Source: Paraburkholderia tagetis (lineage in GTDB: Bacteria; Pseudomonadota; Gammaproteobacteria; Burkholderiales; Burkholderiaceae). Taken from it: 64,000 bases of DNA. This document shows, one piece after another, positions 17,505-26,500 of the stretch (position 1 is the stretch's first letter; the number at the start of each line of letters is the position of its first letter). The translations under genes and the position numbers were made by a program. Below the pieces are notes generated by a model. That model did not search any database. It was not told the origin of the DNA and worked only from the letters and a program-made list of their open reading frames with translations. Where the stretch lies: positions 1 to 64,000 of the forward strand of contig NZ_JAKLJA010000017.1 of assembly GCF_022213065.1 (NCBI RefSeq), read 5' to 3'.

Positions 17505-18898
17505 AAAGTGGCTCCGCTAATCTGCTGGCTGGTGCCGACGGCCTGGTTGAAGATGTAGCCTGCCTGTGTGGCGTTTTTGCCTGCGAGCGCACCGATTACG
17601 AAGGCCGGTGCAGCGAAGTCTGACTGAAGTTTGCCGTCATTGCTCACGGTGCCGAACGATCGGACGTTGTAGGACGTGCCGTTCGCGCTCATTTGCAGGC
17701 TCGTGGTGAACTGGCGCGTCCCGAAATCGATCGCGAGCGCGGCATTGCCGATCGTCGCGGCGGTCGCGATGCCCGTTGAATTATTGATGAGGTAAGCCTC
17801 GGACCGCGTCAGGCTGAAGTTGAACGCGCCTTGCTGCGGCATCACCATGTCGGGTTGCGGGATGCGCACGAGCTCGAACGGATTGAGATAGCCGATGGAC
17901 TCCTTGCCTTGCTCGAGGTCGGCGAGCGTCGTGTTGGCTGGCAAATTTGCGAGCGGCGTGAAGCGGCCCCAGAAAATCTGCTGGGTTTCGGGCGGCTGAG
18001 TCTGGGCCGGCGGCGTGATCGTATTGGCCGGCGAGGAGGGCGACGCCGGAGTCTGCGGAGTGGAAGAGGACGTGTCCGGCTGATTGAGCGGCAACGCCAG
18101 CTCCACGGGCGCGACGCCCGGATCGACGTGCGTGATGGCGGCGGACGCGTGCGCCGCGCTGTCTTCCGCCTTCTGTCCGGCGCCTTCGGTCGTGAGCGGC
18201 GTGAGTCGCATGTCGAGCAGCACGGGATGGGTGCCGCCGCGCGTCACCTGAAGCGCCTTGTCGCTTAGGTCTGCGAAGAGCTGTGCCGCATTCGCGCCTT
18301 CGCAGGGGCCCGAGCCGCTCGTCGCGCAGCCACCGCCGAGCGGTGTCATGACGATGCCGCCGGAGCGCACAGAGGCGCTCGTGATGTTGTTGGTGGTGAA
18401 CACGGTGAAGTCGGTGCCGCGCACGCCCAGCGCCGCGACGGGCGTGTTCATGCGGTAGTGCTCGCGCGCGGCCTGCGCGCCTTTGCCCGAGATTTCGCGC
18501 ACCACGCCGCGATTGAGCACGAGCTTGATGATGGTGCGCTCGGGGGCGTTTGCGTCGTAATCGTAGCGCTCGATGCCGAGCGACGAGTTCGGCCGCACGC
18601 TGATGAAGCCGTGATCGACGGTTGTGACGTAGACATAGCCGTCGGTGCGGGTCTCGATCGTGTCGCCCACCGCGAGGCTCGCGCCGGAGGCGAGCGCGCG
18701 CTCGCCGCGGGCGTTCACGACGCTCGCATGCCCCACGACGACGACTGCCTTGCCTGCCACCGCGGTACCCTCGTGCGCGTGCAAGCCCGGCTCGTCCCTC
18801 TGGCCCTTCTGCTCCGGCTGGCTCGTTTGCGCGGCCACGGCCGCGCAAACGACGGACAGCACGATGGCCGCCAGCCCCCGCATAGTAGTAGATGGCAT
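17492..18898 (-). CDS. exported FecR-domain protein
   Basis: About 468 aa. The start MPSTTMRGLAAIVLSVVCAA gives a cleavable signal peptide; the frame is open further upstream to 18991 but this would cover the CRP site. Residues about 55-190 are a FecR domain (LAVGDTIETRTDGYVYVT, NRGVVREISGK, TPVAALGVRGTDFTVFT). A Ser/Thr/Pro-rich linker follows, then an uncharacterised C-terminal domain (about 310-468). It lacks the cytoplasmic anti-sigma segment of classical FecR, so it probably acts in the periplasm, possibly on the CHASE2 sensor of the overlapping cyclase. That partnership is inference from the overlap. Confidence 0.83.
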   Translation of the reverse strand: MPSTTMRGLAAIVLSVVCAAVAAQTSQPEQKGQRDEPGLHAHEGTAVAGKAVVVVGHASVVNARGERALASGASLAVGDTIETRTDGYVYVTTVDHGFISVRPNSSLGIERYDYDANAPERTIIKLVLNRGVVREISGKGAQAAREHYRMNTPVAALGVRGTDFTVFTTNNITSASVRSGGIVMTPLGGGCATSGSGPCEGANAAQLFADLSDKALQVTRGGTHPVLLDMRLTPLTTEGAGQKAEDSAAHASAAITHVDPGVAPVELALPLNQPDTSSSTPQTPASPSSPANTITPPAQTQPPETQQIFWGRFTPLANLPANTTLADLEQGKESIGYLNPFELVRIPQPDMVMPQQGAFNFSLTRSEAYLINNSTGIATAATIGNAALAIDFGTRQFTTSLQMSANGTSYNVRSFGTVSNDGKLQSDFAAPAFVIGALAGKNATQAGYIFNQAVGTSQQISGATLWSR

Positions 18899-18938
18899 TG
18901 GTCTATGTGCGCATTCTCTCGCGCGCGATTTTTCAAGG

Positions 18939-18944
18939 ATAGTA
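18939..18944 (-). promoter_or_regulatory. candidate -10 hexamer for the fecR-cyclase operon
   Basis: TACTAT (4 of 6) on the minus strand, 22 bp from the CRP palindrome at 18967-18982. It would start transcription near 18932. Tentative. Confidence 0.35.
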
Positions 18945-18966
18945 CCTGTGGTGTCCTCGTTCAGGT

Positions 18967-18982
18967 TGTGACGGCTGTCACA
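18967..18982. promoter_or_regulatory. perfect CRP-binding palindrome between fecR-cyclase and crp-like genes
   Basis: TGTGA-CGGCTG-TCACA, an exact match to both CRP half-sites, lies between divergent starts at 18898 and 19045. Its centre is near -41.5 relative to the candidate -10 at 19004-19009. This implies autoregulation of the crp-like gene and cAMP feedback on the cyclase operon. Confidence 0.88.
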
Positions 18983-19003
18983 GATTTTCACTACGCGGAC
19001 GTC

Positions 19004-19009
19004 TATCGT
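19004..19009 (+). promoter_or_regulatory. candidate -10 hexamer for the crp-like gene
   Basis: TATCGT (4 of 6) begins 21 bp after the CRP palindrome, the same spacing as at 5654-5676. Predicted transcript start near 19016. Confidence 0.5.
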
Positions 19010-19044
19010 GGCGCCAGACCAGATAAAAAGGCTGCAACTCCAGG

Positions 19045-19824
19045 ATGTCCACAGAAGAGTTCAAAGGCAGCTTCGGACCATTGAAGGCGATCGATCTGCT
19101 CAGGCAGCAAAAGCTCCTGCGCAACGTCGCCGATGATGTGATTGAAGAAACCAGTCGGCATATTCGCTACAGGCGCTTTGGGAAGCGCGAATTCGTCGTC
19201 CACAAGGGGGATGCAGGGTCATCCCTGCTGATGCTCATGTCCGGGAGATTGCAGGTCATCGCGCTCTCGGAAGATGGACGGGAAGTGGGATTGAACTTCG
19301 TCGAGCCGGGGGATTATTTCGGTGAGCTGTCGATCATCGACGGCGGGCCGCGTTCGGCGTCGATCATTGCCACGAGCGAATCGGTTGTCGGTTTCCTGCC
19401 GAAAGCGCATGCGCAAAACCTTTTCTACCGCAATCCCGCGGTGGTCGAGGCATTGCTGCAACGGCTGTGCCGCACCATTCGTCAGGCATCGAACTACCGT
19501 TCGATGCTCGGGTTGTCGCGCGCGTATGCGCGGGTGTACTCGGTGCTTGAGGCGTCCATGAAAAAGAGCGCCGGGGATCTGTACACCATCGAGAATCTGC
19601 CCAATCAGCAGGCGATCGCGATCATGGCCAACGTAAGCCGGGAGACCGTTTCGCGCGCCATCCGCTCGCTCGTCGACGGCAAAGTGATCGAGCGCGATTA
19701 CCGGCGCCTCATCGTGCGCGATGCGCAACTGCTCAAAAAGCTCGCCAAGGGTGAAGCGGAATTGCAGCTGCGCAAGAAGGCCGAGATTGGCGAGCTGGAG
19801 GAGGCCGGTAGTGAAAGCGATTGA
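19045..19824 (+). CDS. CRP/FNR-family cAMP-responsive transcription regulator
   Basis: 259 aa. The N-terminal cyclic-nucleotide domain has the phosphate-binding cassette FGELSIIDGGPRSAS with the Glu, Arg and Ser that contact cAMP in E. coli CRP. The C-terminal winged helix carries NVSRETVSRAI, in which the R-E-x3-R spacing of the CRP recognition helix is preserved, predicting TGTGA recognition. No N-terminal cysteine cluster of FNR type is present. It is divergent from the cyclase operon and followed 117 bp later by a glycosyltransferase and manC, which it may co-express. The C-terminal tail is charged and coiled-coil-like. Confidence 0.92.
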   Translation: MSTEEFKGSFGPLKAIDLLRQQKLLRNVADDVIEETSRHIRYRRFGKREFVVHKGDAGSSLLMLMSGRLQVIALSEDGREVGLNFVEPGDYFGELSIIDGGPRSASIIATSESVVGFLPKAHAQNLFYRNPAVVEALLQRLCRTIRQASNYRSMLGLSRAYARVYSVLEASMKKSAGDLYTIENLPNQQAIAIMANVSRETVSRAIRSLVDGKVIERDYRRLIVRDAQLLKKLAKGEAELQLRKKAEIGELEEAGSESD

Positions 19825-19941
19825 AGAGGCCGCACGCGCAGTCCGCGCAGTCGCGTACACCGCTGCCCATGCGGATGTGCAAGCAACGACCTGCACGATT
19901 CTGGGCTGCTGAATACACATTCGAATATCGGATCATGCATC

Positions 19942-21165
19942 ATGCGTGTGCTGCATTTTTATCGAACGTATCTGCCTGATACGGTCGGGGGCGCCGAGCA
20001 GTCCATCTATCACCTTTGCCGCGCGGGCGCGGATCAGGGCGTCGAGAACACCGTGCTCACCCTCACTTCGCAGCGCGGCGCAGCGCAGCGCGTGAGCTTG
20101 CCGGGCCACACCGTCGAGCGCGTGCAGAGCGGTTTCAAGCTCGCCTCGGTCGAGCTGTCGCTTGGCGTGATCCGGCGCTTTCGCCAGCTCGCGCGCGAAG
20201 CGGACGTGATCCACTACCACTTTCCCTGGCCAATGTCGGACATCGCGCACCTCGCGAGCTGCGTGCACAAGCCCTCGGTCGTGACCTACCACGCCGACAT
20301 CCAGCGCCAGCGCACGCTGCTCGCGATGTACAAGCCGCTCATGCATCGCTTCCTGCGCAGCGTCGATCGCATTGTCGCAACATCGCCAAACTATGCCGCG
20401 ACGAGCGAGGTGCTGCGCGCACATCGCGACAAGGTCGAGGTCGTACCCCTCGGGCTCACGCGCAACTATTACCCCAAGCCCGACGAGGCGTTATTGAAGA
20501 AATGGCGCGAGCGCACGGGCGGTGGTCCGTTCTTCCTCTTCGTGGGCGTATTCCGCTACTACAAGGGCCTGAACGTGCTGCTCGAAGCGATCCGGCGCAC
20601 CGGCTACCCGGTCGTGCTGGTCGGCGACGGCCCGCTCGCGCCGGAGCTGCGCGCGTATGCGCAACAGCACCGCATCACGGGCGCGCATTTCACCGGCCAG
20701 CTACCGGAAGAAGACAAGATGGCGCTCATCGAGCTGTCGCGTGCCATTGTCTTTCCCTCGCCCAATCGTGCCGAGGCGTTCGGTATGACGCTGCTCGAAG
20801 GCGCAATGCTCGGCAAGCCGATGATTACCTGCGAGATTGGCACCGGCACGAGCTACGTGAATCGCCACGGCGAAACGGGACTCGTATGCATTCCGAACGA
20901 TCACGAAGATCTCGCGCGCGCGATGGAGGCGCTGTGGAACGACGCGCTTCAGTGCGAGCTGATGGGCCGCCGCGCGGCACTGCGTTTCGAGGACCTGTTT
21001 ACCGCGCATCGCACGGCGCGGGCCTACCGGCGCATCTATGACGCCGTGGTGGCCGAACACGCGAGCGGCACCGCACGGGCGGGTGCCTCAAAGGCAGCCG
21101 AATTGAGGCGCGAAAGCGCACCGCTTTCGGTCGATCGAGATCAGGTAATCGAAGAAAAGTCTTGA
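19942..21165 (+). CDS. GT4-family glycosyltransferase, WbpZ-like
   Basis: 407 aa. The N-terminus (RVLHFYRTYLPDTVGGAEQS) has the family's glycine loop and resembles, from memory, the mannosyl/rhamnosyl transferases of common-polysaccharide clusters such as WbpZ. Donor-domain motifs are FVGVFRYYKGLNVLLEA, LVGDGPLAPELR and RAEAFGMTLLEGAMLGKP (E-x7-E). It is followed directly by a GDP-mannose synthesis gene, which suggests a GDP-mannose-derived donor; that is inference. Confidence 0.86.
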   Translation: MRVLHFYRTYLPDTVGGAEQSIYHLCRAGADQGVENTVLTLTSQRGAAQRVSLPGHTVERVQSGFKLASVELSLGVIRRFRQLAREADVIHYHFPWPMSDIAHLASCVHKPSVVTYHADIQRQRTLLAMYKPLMHRFLRSVDRIVATSPNYAATSEVLRAHRDKVEVVPLGLTRNYYPKPDEALLKKWRERTGGGPFFLFVGVFRYYKGLNVLLEAIRRTGYPVVLVGDGPLAPELRAYAQQHRITGAHFTGQLPEEDKMALIELSRAIVFPSPNRAEAFGMTLLEGAMLGKPMITCEIGTGTSYVNRHGETGLVCIPNDHEDLARAMEALWNDALQCELMGRRAALRFEDLFTAHRTARAYRRIYDAVVAEHASGTARAGASKAAELRRESAPLSVDRDQVIEEKS

Positions 21166-21167
21166 AG

Positions 21168-22688
21168 ATGACGTTTCCCCAAACCGTCGACGCCTCACTA
21201 CAAGGCGCTCAACCGGGTGCGCAGGGCGCGCCCGACATTTTGCCCGTCGTTCTCGCGGGCGGCTCAGGCACGCGCCTGTGGCCGCTTTCTCGCGAGGCCC
21301 ATCCGAAGCAGCTGATCGGCTTGCTGGGCGAGCGCTCGCTGCTCGAATCGACCGTTGCGCGGCTCGATTCGCTCGCGCGGCCGGGCTCGAACGGCGGCCT
21401 TCTGATCTGCGCGCAGGAACATCGCTTCATGGTGGCGGACCAGCTCAAGGTGAGCCGCCGCGACTGGCAGGTCATGGTCGAGCCTGCGGGGCGCAATACG
21501 GCGCCGGCGCTCACGCTCGCCGCCATGCGAGCGAGCGCGGGCGGCGGCGATCCTGTGCTCGTCGTCATGCCCGCCGATCACGCGATCCTGGACGCACCGG
21601 CGTTTGCGCGCGCGGTGAGCGTCGCGGCGGGCCTCGCACAGCAAGGTCGCATCGTTGCGCTCGGCGTAGTGCCGCAGCGCGCCGAGACGGGCTACGGCTA
21701 CATCGAAACCGGTGAAGCGCTCGATGCTGACAAGGGCGCCCTCGCCGCAGGTGCGCGCGGACTCTGCCGCTTCGTCGAGAAGCCGCCGCGCGAGATTGCC
21801 GAGGCCTTCGTGAACGGCGGCCGCCATTGGTGGAACAGCGGCATCTTCGTGATGCGCGCCTCGGTCTGGCTCGCGGCGATCCGCGCACTGCGCGCCGACA
21901 TCGCGCATGCCTGCGAGGACGCTTATCGGAAGGGCAGCGCGGACGGCGCATCGTGGCGCATCGATGCGAAGTCGTTCCTCGATTGCCCCTCCGACTCAAT
22001 TGACTACGCAGTCATGGAGCGGCTTGCACAAGGCGGCCTGAAGGGCGCGGTGGTACCGCTCGAAGTGGGCTGGTCCGACGTCGGCTCATGGGACGCCGTC
22101 TGGAACATCATGCCGAAGGATGCGGCGGGCAACGTCACGCGTGGTGACGTGCTGCTCGAAGATACATCGGATACCTATGTGCATTCGGAAGGCCGGCTCG
22201 TGGCCTGCGTGGGCACTCAGGACCTGATCGTGGTCGAAACCGCCGACGCCGTGCTGGTCGCGGACAAGAGTCGTGCGCAGGACGTGAAAGCGCTGGTTGG
22301 CCGCATCCGCGAAGGCGAACGTACCGAGGCCGCGCACCACCGCAAGGTCGCGCGACCGTGGGGCTATTACGACTCAATCGAGCGCGGCTCGCGCTACCAG
22401 GTCAAGCGTATCGTGGTCACGCCTGGCGCTACACTGTCGTTGCAGGTGCATTACCATCGCAACGAGCACTGGATCGTGGTGAGCGGCACCGCGCGAGTCA
22501 CGCGCGGCGACGAAGTCTTCTTGCTTGGCGAGAACCAGTCGACCTATGTTCCGATGGGCGTTATGCACCGCCTCGAAAACGTTGGGCGCGTGCCGCTCGA
22601 GATGATCGAGGTGCAGTGCGGCAGCTACCTGGGCGAGGACGATATCGTGCGCTTCGACGACAATTACGGCCGCCACGTCGAGCGGTAG
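21168..22688 (+). CDS. manC: bifunctional mannose-1-phosphate guanylyltransferase / mannose-6-phosphate isomerase
   Basis: Makes GDP-mannose from mannose-1-phosphate and GTP and, with its cupin domain, may isomerise fructose-6-phosphate. The nucleotidyltransferase signature is PVVLAGGSGTRLWPLSREAHPK split over residues 25-46; FVEKPPREIAEAF and WNSGIFVMRAS follow. The C-terminal domain has the type II isomerase pattern RPWGYYDSIERGSRYQVKRI and QVHYHRNEHW. 506 aa from the ATG at 21168; a TTG at 21162 overlapping the previous stop is a possible alternative. Ends at a bidirectional terminator. Confidence 0.95.
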   Translation: MTFPQTVDASLQGAQPGAQGAPDILPVVLAGGSGTRLWPLSREAHPKQLIGLLGERSLLESTVARLDSLARPGSNGGLLICAQEHRFMVADQLKVSRRDWQVMVEPAGRNTAPALTLAAMRASAGGGDPVLVVMPADHAILDAPAFARAVSVAAGLAQQGRIVALGVVPQRAETGYGYIETGEALDADKGALAAGARGLCRFVEKPPREIAEAFVNGGRHWWNSGIFVMRASVWLAAIRALRADIAHACEDAYRKGSADGASWRIDAKSFLDCPSDSIDYAVMERLAQGGLKGAVVPLEVGWSDVGSWDAVWNIMPKDAAGNVTRGDVLLEDTSDTYVHSEGRLVACVGTQDLIVVETADAVLVADKSRAQDVKALVGRIREGERTEAAHHRKVARPWGYYDSIERGSRYQVKRIVVTPGATLSLQVHYHRNEHWIVVSGTARVTRGDEVFLLGENQSTYVPMGVMHRLENVGRVPLEMIEVQCGSYLGEDDIVRFDDNYGRHVER

Positions 22689-22707
22689 GCGCGGCGGTAT
22701 AAACGCA

Positions 22708-22744
22708 AACGGCAGCGCGACCGGTTCCGGGCCGCGCTGCCGTT
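22708..22744. terminator. bidirectional rho-independent terminator between manC and kynA
   Basis: A perfect 12-bp inverted repeat (aacggcagcgcg ... cgcgctgccgtt, 13-nt loop) lies between two convergent genes, with pyrimidine-rich tails on both sides (cctcttt rightward, gtttgcgttt leftward). Confidence 0.85.
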
Positions 22745-22762
22745 CCTCTTTGTGGGGGTCTT

Positions 22763-23755
22763 TTACAACACCGTCCTCACATGCCAAAGCTCCGGAAACA
22801 GCACGACATCCAGCATCTTGCGCAGATACGGCGCGCCGCTCGTTCCACCGGTGCCCTGCTTGAAGCCGATAATCCGCTCAACCGTAGTGACGTGCCTGAA
22901 CCGCCACTGCCGGAATGCGTCTTCGAGATCGACAAGCTCTTCGGCCATCTCATACAAATCCCAGTACTGCGAAGGATTACGATAAACCTCTAGCCAGGCT
23001 GCCTCGACAGACGCATCGTGCAGCGTCGGCTGCGTCCAGTCGCGAGCGAGCCGCTCGGGCGCAATGGCAAAGCCGCGCCGTGCAAGCAGCCGAATCACTT
23101 CGTCATAAAACGAAGGCGCCTCAAGCGTCGCTTTTACCTGCGCATGAACCTCAGGCCGATGCTCATGCGGTTTGAGCATCTGCTCATTCTTGTTGCCGAG
23201 CAGAAATTCAATCTGCCGATACTGATACGACTGGAAGCCCGACGAAGCGCCCAGATACGGCCGCATCGCCGTGTACTCGGACGGCGTGAGCGTCGACAAA
23301 ACATTCCACGCCTGCACCAGTTGCTCGAGAATGCGCGAGACGCGCGCGAGCTGCTTGAATGCGGGCGGCAACTCGTCGCGATGCACGCAGGCAAGCGCCG
23401 CGCGCAGCTCATAGAGCGCGAGCTTCATCCACAGCTCGCTCGTCTGATGCTGGACGATGAACAGCATCTCATTGTGATCGGGCGAAAGCGGGTGCTGCGC
23501 GTTGAGCACCGAATCGAGCGAAAGATAATCGCCGTAGCTCATCGACTTCGAAAAATCGAGCTGGGCATCGTGCCAACCTTCGCCCTTTTGCGTAGCCGCT
23601 GGTTCGGCCGGCGTGGTCGCGCCCGCTTGCGGCGCTGCCGCCGCCGCGCCATGCCCAAACGGGCAGCCGCCGCGCGCGCTTTCGCTGGCATTCGTGGCGC
23701 TGGAGGGAGCGGCGTCGCTGTCGGGCACGCCCGGAATCTGCATGTGGTCGGTCAT
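22763..23755 (-). CDS. kynA: tryptophan 2,3-dioxygenase
   Basis: Heme enzyme opening the indole ring of L-tryptophan to N-formylkynurenine, first step of tryptophan degradation. Conserved blocks: MSYGDYLSLDSVLNAQ, HNEMLFIVQHQTSELWMKL with the proximal-side HQTSELW, ASSGFQSYQYRQIEFLLGNK and HVTTVERIIGFKQGTGGTSG with the heme-ligand histidine. The N-terminal 55 residues are an Ala-rich extension with GGCPFGH. 330 aa. Last gene of kynB-kynU-kynA, 10 bp after kynU. Confidence 0.97.
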   Translation of the reverse strand: MTDHMQIPGVPDSDAAPSSATNASESARGGCPFGHGAAAAAPQAGATTPAEPAATQKGEGWHDAQLDFSKSMSYGDYLSLDSVLNAQHPLSPDHNEMLFIVQHQTSELWMKLALYELRAALACVHRDELPPAFKQLARVSRILEQLVQAWNVLSTLTPSEYTAMRPYLGASSGFQSYQYRQIEFLLGNKNEQMLKPHEHRPEVHAQVKATLEAPSFYDEVIRLLARRGFAIAPERLARDWTQPTLHDASVEAAWLEVYRNPSQYWDLYEMAEELVDLEDAFRQWRFRHVTTVERIIGFKQGTGGTSGAPYLRKMLDVVLFPELWHVRTVL

Positions 23756-23765
23756 TTCGGGATCC

Positions 23766-25016
23766 TCAGGTCACGGCGCCGCGTGCGGCGAATTCAGACT
23801 TGCGCCAGCTTTCTGTCGCGAGCACGTCGCGCAGCGTTTCAACGGCGTCCCAGACATCGACGTAACGCAGATACAGCGGCGTGAAGCCAAAGCGCAGCAC
23901 GTGCGGCTCGCGATAATCGCCGATCACGCCGCGCGCGATCAGCGCCTGCATCACCTCATAGCCGTGCGGATGCTCGAAGCTCACGTGCGAGCCGCGTTGC
24001 GCATGCTCACGCGGCGTGACGAGCGTGAGCGGGTATTCCTTGCAGCGCGTCTGAACGAGTTCGATGAATAGATCGGTGAGCGCGAGCGACTTGCGGCGGA
24101 TCGCCTGCATGTCGGTTTGCAGGAAGACGTCGAGGCCGCATTCCACGAGCGCCATCGAGATGATCGGCTGCGTGCCGCACAAGTAGCGGCCGACGCCGTT
24201 GTCCGGGCGGTAGACGGGGTTCATTTCGAACGGCGACTTGTGCCCCCACCAGCCCGAAAGCGGCTGCGAGAACGTGTCCTGATGGCGCCTGGCCACCCAC
24301 ACGAAGCCTGGCGAGCCCGGGCCGCCGTTCAGGTACTTGTAGGTGCAGCCGACTGCGTAGTCGGCGTTCGCGCCGTTCAGATCGACGGGCACCGCGCCTG
24401 CCGAGTGCGCGAGATCCCACAGCGCGAGCGCGCCTTGCGCGTGGATGTGCTCGGTGAGCGCGCGCATGTCGTGCATTTCGCCCGTGCGGTAGTTCACGTG
24501 CGTAATCATCGCCACAGCCACGTCTTCGCGGATCGCGGCGGGCAGCTCGCTCGGGTCGTCGACGAGACGCAGTTCATAGCCGCGGTCGAGTTGCTCGATG
24601 AGGCCTTGTGCGATGTACAGATCGCTCGGGAAATTCGAGCGCTCGGAGACGATCACGCGGCGCTTGGGATCGCGTGCGTTCGCGACGCGCAGCGCGGCGG
24701 AGAGCGCCTTGAAGAGATTGATCGAAATGGTGTCGGTGACGACCACTTCGTCTTCGGCCGCACCGATCAGCGACGCGAGCTTGTTGCCGAGGCGGCGCGG
24801 CATGGCGAACCAGCCCGCCGTGTTCCAGCTGCGGATGAGGCCTTCGCCCCATTCGCCGCCGATCACGGCTTGCGCGCGCGCGGCGCTCGCCGTGGGTGGC
24901 ACGCCAAGCGAGTTGCCGTCGAGATAGATGGTCTCGGGCGCGAGCGAGAATTGCTCGCGCAGCGCGGCGAGCGGGTCGGCGCGGTCGAGCGCCAATGCGT
25001 CGTTACGGTTGTTCAT
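23766..25016 (-). CDS. kynU: kynureninase
   Basis: PLP enzyme cleaving L-kynurenine to anthranilate and L-alanine, second of the three catabolic steps encoded here. Motifs: ETIYLDGNSLGVPP, ERSNFPSDLYIAQG, ALWDLAHSAGAVPVDLNG and the PLP-lysine block GCTYKYLNGGPGSPGFVWV. 416 aa from the ATG at 25016; the longer open frame is not coding-like. Confidence 0.97.
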   Translation of the reverse strand: MNNRNDALALDRADPLAALREQFSLAPETIYLDGNSLGVPPTASAARAQAVIGGEWGEGLIRSWNTAGWFAMPRRLGNKLASLIGAAEDEVVVTDTISINLFKALSAALRVANARDPKRRVIVSERSNFPSDLYIAQGLIEQLDRGYELRLVDDPSELPAAIREDVAVAMITHVNYRTGEMHDMRALTEHIHAQGALALWDLAHSAGAVPVDLNGANADYAVGCTYKYLNGGPGSPGFVWVARRHQDTFSQPLSGWWGHKSPFEMNPVYRPDNGVGRYLCGTQPIISMALVECGLDVFLQTDMQAIRRKSLALTDLFIELVQTRCKEYPLTLVTPREHAQRGSHVSFEHPHGYEVMQALIARGVIGDYREPHVLRFGFTPLYLRYVDVWDAVETLRDVLATESWRKSEFAARGAVT

Positions 25017-25119
25017 GTCGGTTCTGGGTGCGGTGAGTGTCGGGTCGGGGCTCGGGTCGGGGCAATTGATGTGAAAGATTCGATCAAGCGTTGACGGCGT
25101 TTCAGGGCCTGCGCGCCAT

Positions 25120-25758
25120 TCACGCTCGGGCCGGCAGCGCGCGCAGCACGGCGCGCACGGGGCTCGCATCGAGCGTCGCGAACTTCAGCGGCAGCGCGAT
25201 CAGTTCGTAGTCGCCGGGCGCGATGGCGTCGAGCACGACGCCTTCGAGAATCGCCATGCGATGCGCGCGGATGCGGTGGTGTGCATCCATCGTCTTCGAT
25301 TCCTGCGGGTCGAGCGAGGGCGTGTCGATGCCGATCAGGCGCACGCCATGCTTGGCCAGCAGGTCGATCGTCTCGGGCGCGACGGCGCAAAACGCGCTGT
25401 CCCAGCGATCCTGAGGCGCGCTGGCGGAGGTGCGCAGCAGCACGCGCGGCGGGATGCCGGCAAGCGCGGCTTGCACGTGCTCGGGCAGCACGAGCGGCGC
25501 CGCGCCCACGCAATGAATCACGCGGCACGCGCCGATATAGGCGTCGAGCGGCACGGCTCCGATAGGCGCGCCGGCCTCGTCGTAGTGCAGCGGGGCGTCG
25601 GTGTGCGCGCCGGTGTGAGGCGAAAGCGTCACGCGCGCCACGTTGACCGGCGAGCCGGCTTCCATGCGCCAGACTCGCTCGATGCTAACGGGCGTATCGC
25701 CGGGCCAGACCGGTGTTTCAGGGCGAATGGGTGGGGAAATGTCCCAGAGGTCGTTCAT
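25120..25758 (-). CDS. kynB: kynurenine formamidase (cyclase family)
   Basis: Metal-dependent hydrolase turning N-formylkynurenine into kynurenine and formate. It carries the family signature HTGAHTDAPLHY (H-x-G-T/A-H-x-D-x-P), PVWPGDTPV and IGIDTPSLDP. 212 aa from the ATG at 25758. First gene of the kyn operon, divergent from its likely regulator. Confidence 0.95.
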   Translation of the reverse strand: MNDLWDISPPIRPETPVWPGDTPVSIERVWRMEAGSPVNVARVTLSPHTGAHTDAPLHYDEAGAPIGAVPLDAYIGACRVIHCVGAAPLVLPEHVQAALAGIPPRVLLRTSASAPQDRWDSAFCAVAPETIDLLAKHGVRLIGIDTPSLDPQESKTMDAHHRIRAHRMAILEGVVLDAIAPGDYELIALPLKFATLDASPVRAVLRALPARA

Positions 25759-25890
25759 ATGGTTGACGAGGTTGTCTCCGTATCTTTCGAATGATAGGCA
25801 ACTCGCCACGAAATGTGCTTGCGAAAAAAACGTCGTACGCTACAGTTCTTGGCACATAATTTGAGTCAATAGGGGAACGGAGACCAAAAA
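25759..25890. promoter_or_regulatory. divergent kynB / kynR promoter region
   Basis: This 132-bp gap is A-rich compared with its surroundings. A possible rightward promoter is TTGCGA (25819-25824), 16 bp, TACAGT (25841-25846); a CATAAT at 25855 is an alternative -10. A GGAGA ribosome site lies about 10 nt before kynR. By analogy with kynR in related bacteria the regulator would bind here in response to kynurenine; I cannot define the operator. Confidence 0.45.
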
Positions 25891-26391
25891 ATGAATGCCA
25901 TCTCGCTTGACGCCACCGATTGCCGGATTCTTGCCGTACTTCAGAACGAGGGGCGCATCAGCAACCTGGATCTGGCCGAGCGTATTTCGCTTTCGCCTTC
26001 CGCGTGTCTGCGGCGGCTGCGTTTGCTGGAAGAGCAGGGCGTGGTGGAGCGCTATCGCGCCTGCCTGAATCGGGAGATTCTCGGCTTTGAAATGGAGGCC
26101 TTCGTGCAGGTCTCGATGCGCAACGACCAGGAAAGCTGGCACGAGCGCTTCGTCTCGGCGCTGCGCGACTGGCCCGAAGTGGTGGGGGCGTATGTGGTGA
26201 CCGGCGAGACGCACTATCTGCTGCGCGTGCTCGCGCATAACCTCAAGCACTACTCGGACTTCGTGCTCAACAAGCTATACAAGGCGCCGGGCGTGATGGA
26301 CATCCGCTCGAACATCGTGCTCACGACGCTCAAGACGGAGTCGGGGGTGCCGGTCGATCTGATCACGCATCGCGGGGAGCCGAAGGTTTAA
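25891..26391 (+). CDS. kynR: Lrp/AsnC-family regulator of the kyn operon
   Basis: 166 aa. N-terminal helix-turn-helix (TDCRILAVLQNEGRISNLDL, LSPSACLRRLRLLEEQGVV) and C-terminal RAM ligand domain (AFVQVSMRNDQ, VVGAYVVTGETHYLLRVL). Divergent position beside kynB and size match the kynurenine-responsive activator described in Pseudomonas and Burkholderia. Confidence 0.9.
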   Translation: MNAISLDATDCRILAVLQNEGRISNLDLAERISLSPSACLRRLRLLEEQGVVERYRACLNREILGFEMEAFVQVSMRNDQESWHERFVSALRDWPEVVGAYVVTGETHYLLRVLAHNLKHYSDFVLNKLYKAPGVMDIRSNIVLTTLKTESGVPVDLITHRGEPKV

Positions 26392-26500
26392 TCGACGCAG
26401 CCTGGGCTGCCAGGCTCGACGGCAAGGGCCGTGGGGCGTGCCGGGTGCCGCCAGCGAAGGGCTTTCGGCAGCCGCGGCCTAGAGAGTGGCTTAAAGCGGC

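Noticed and set aside
19003..19044. FNR-type oxygen sensing by the CRP/FNR regulator
   Set aside because: No N-terminal cysteine cluster for a [4Fe-4S] centre; the cyclic-nucleotide cassette and recognition helix fit CRP instead.
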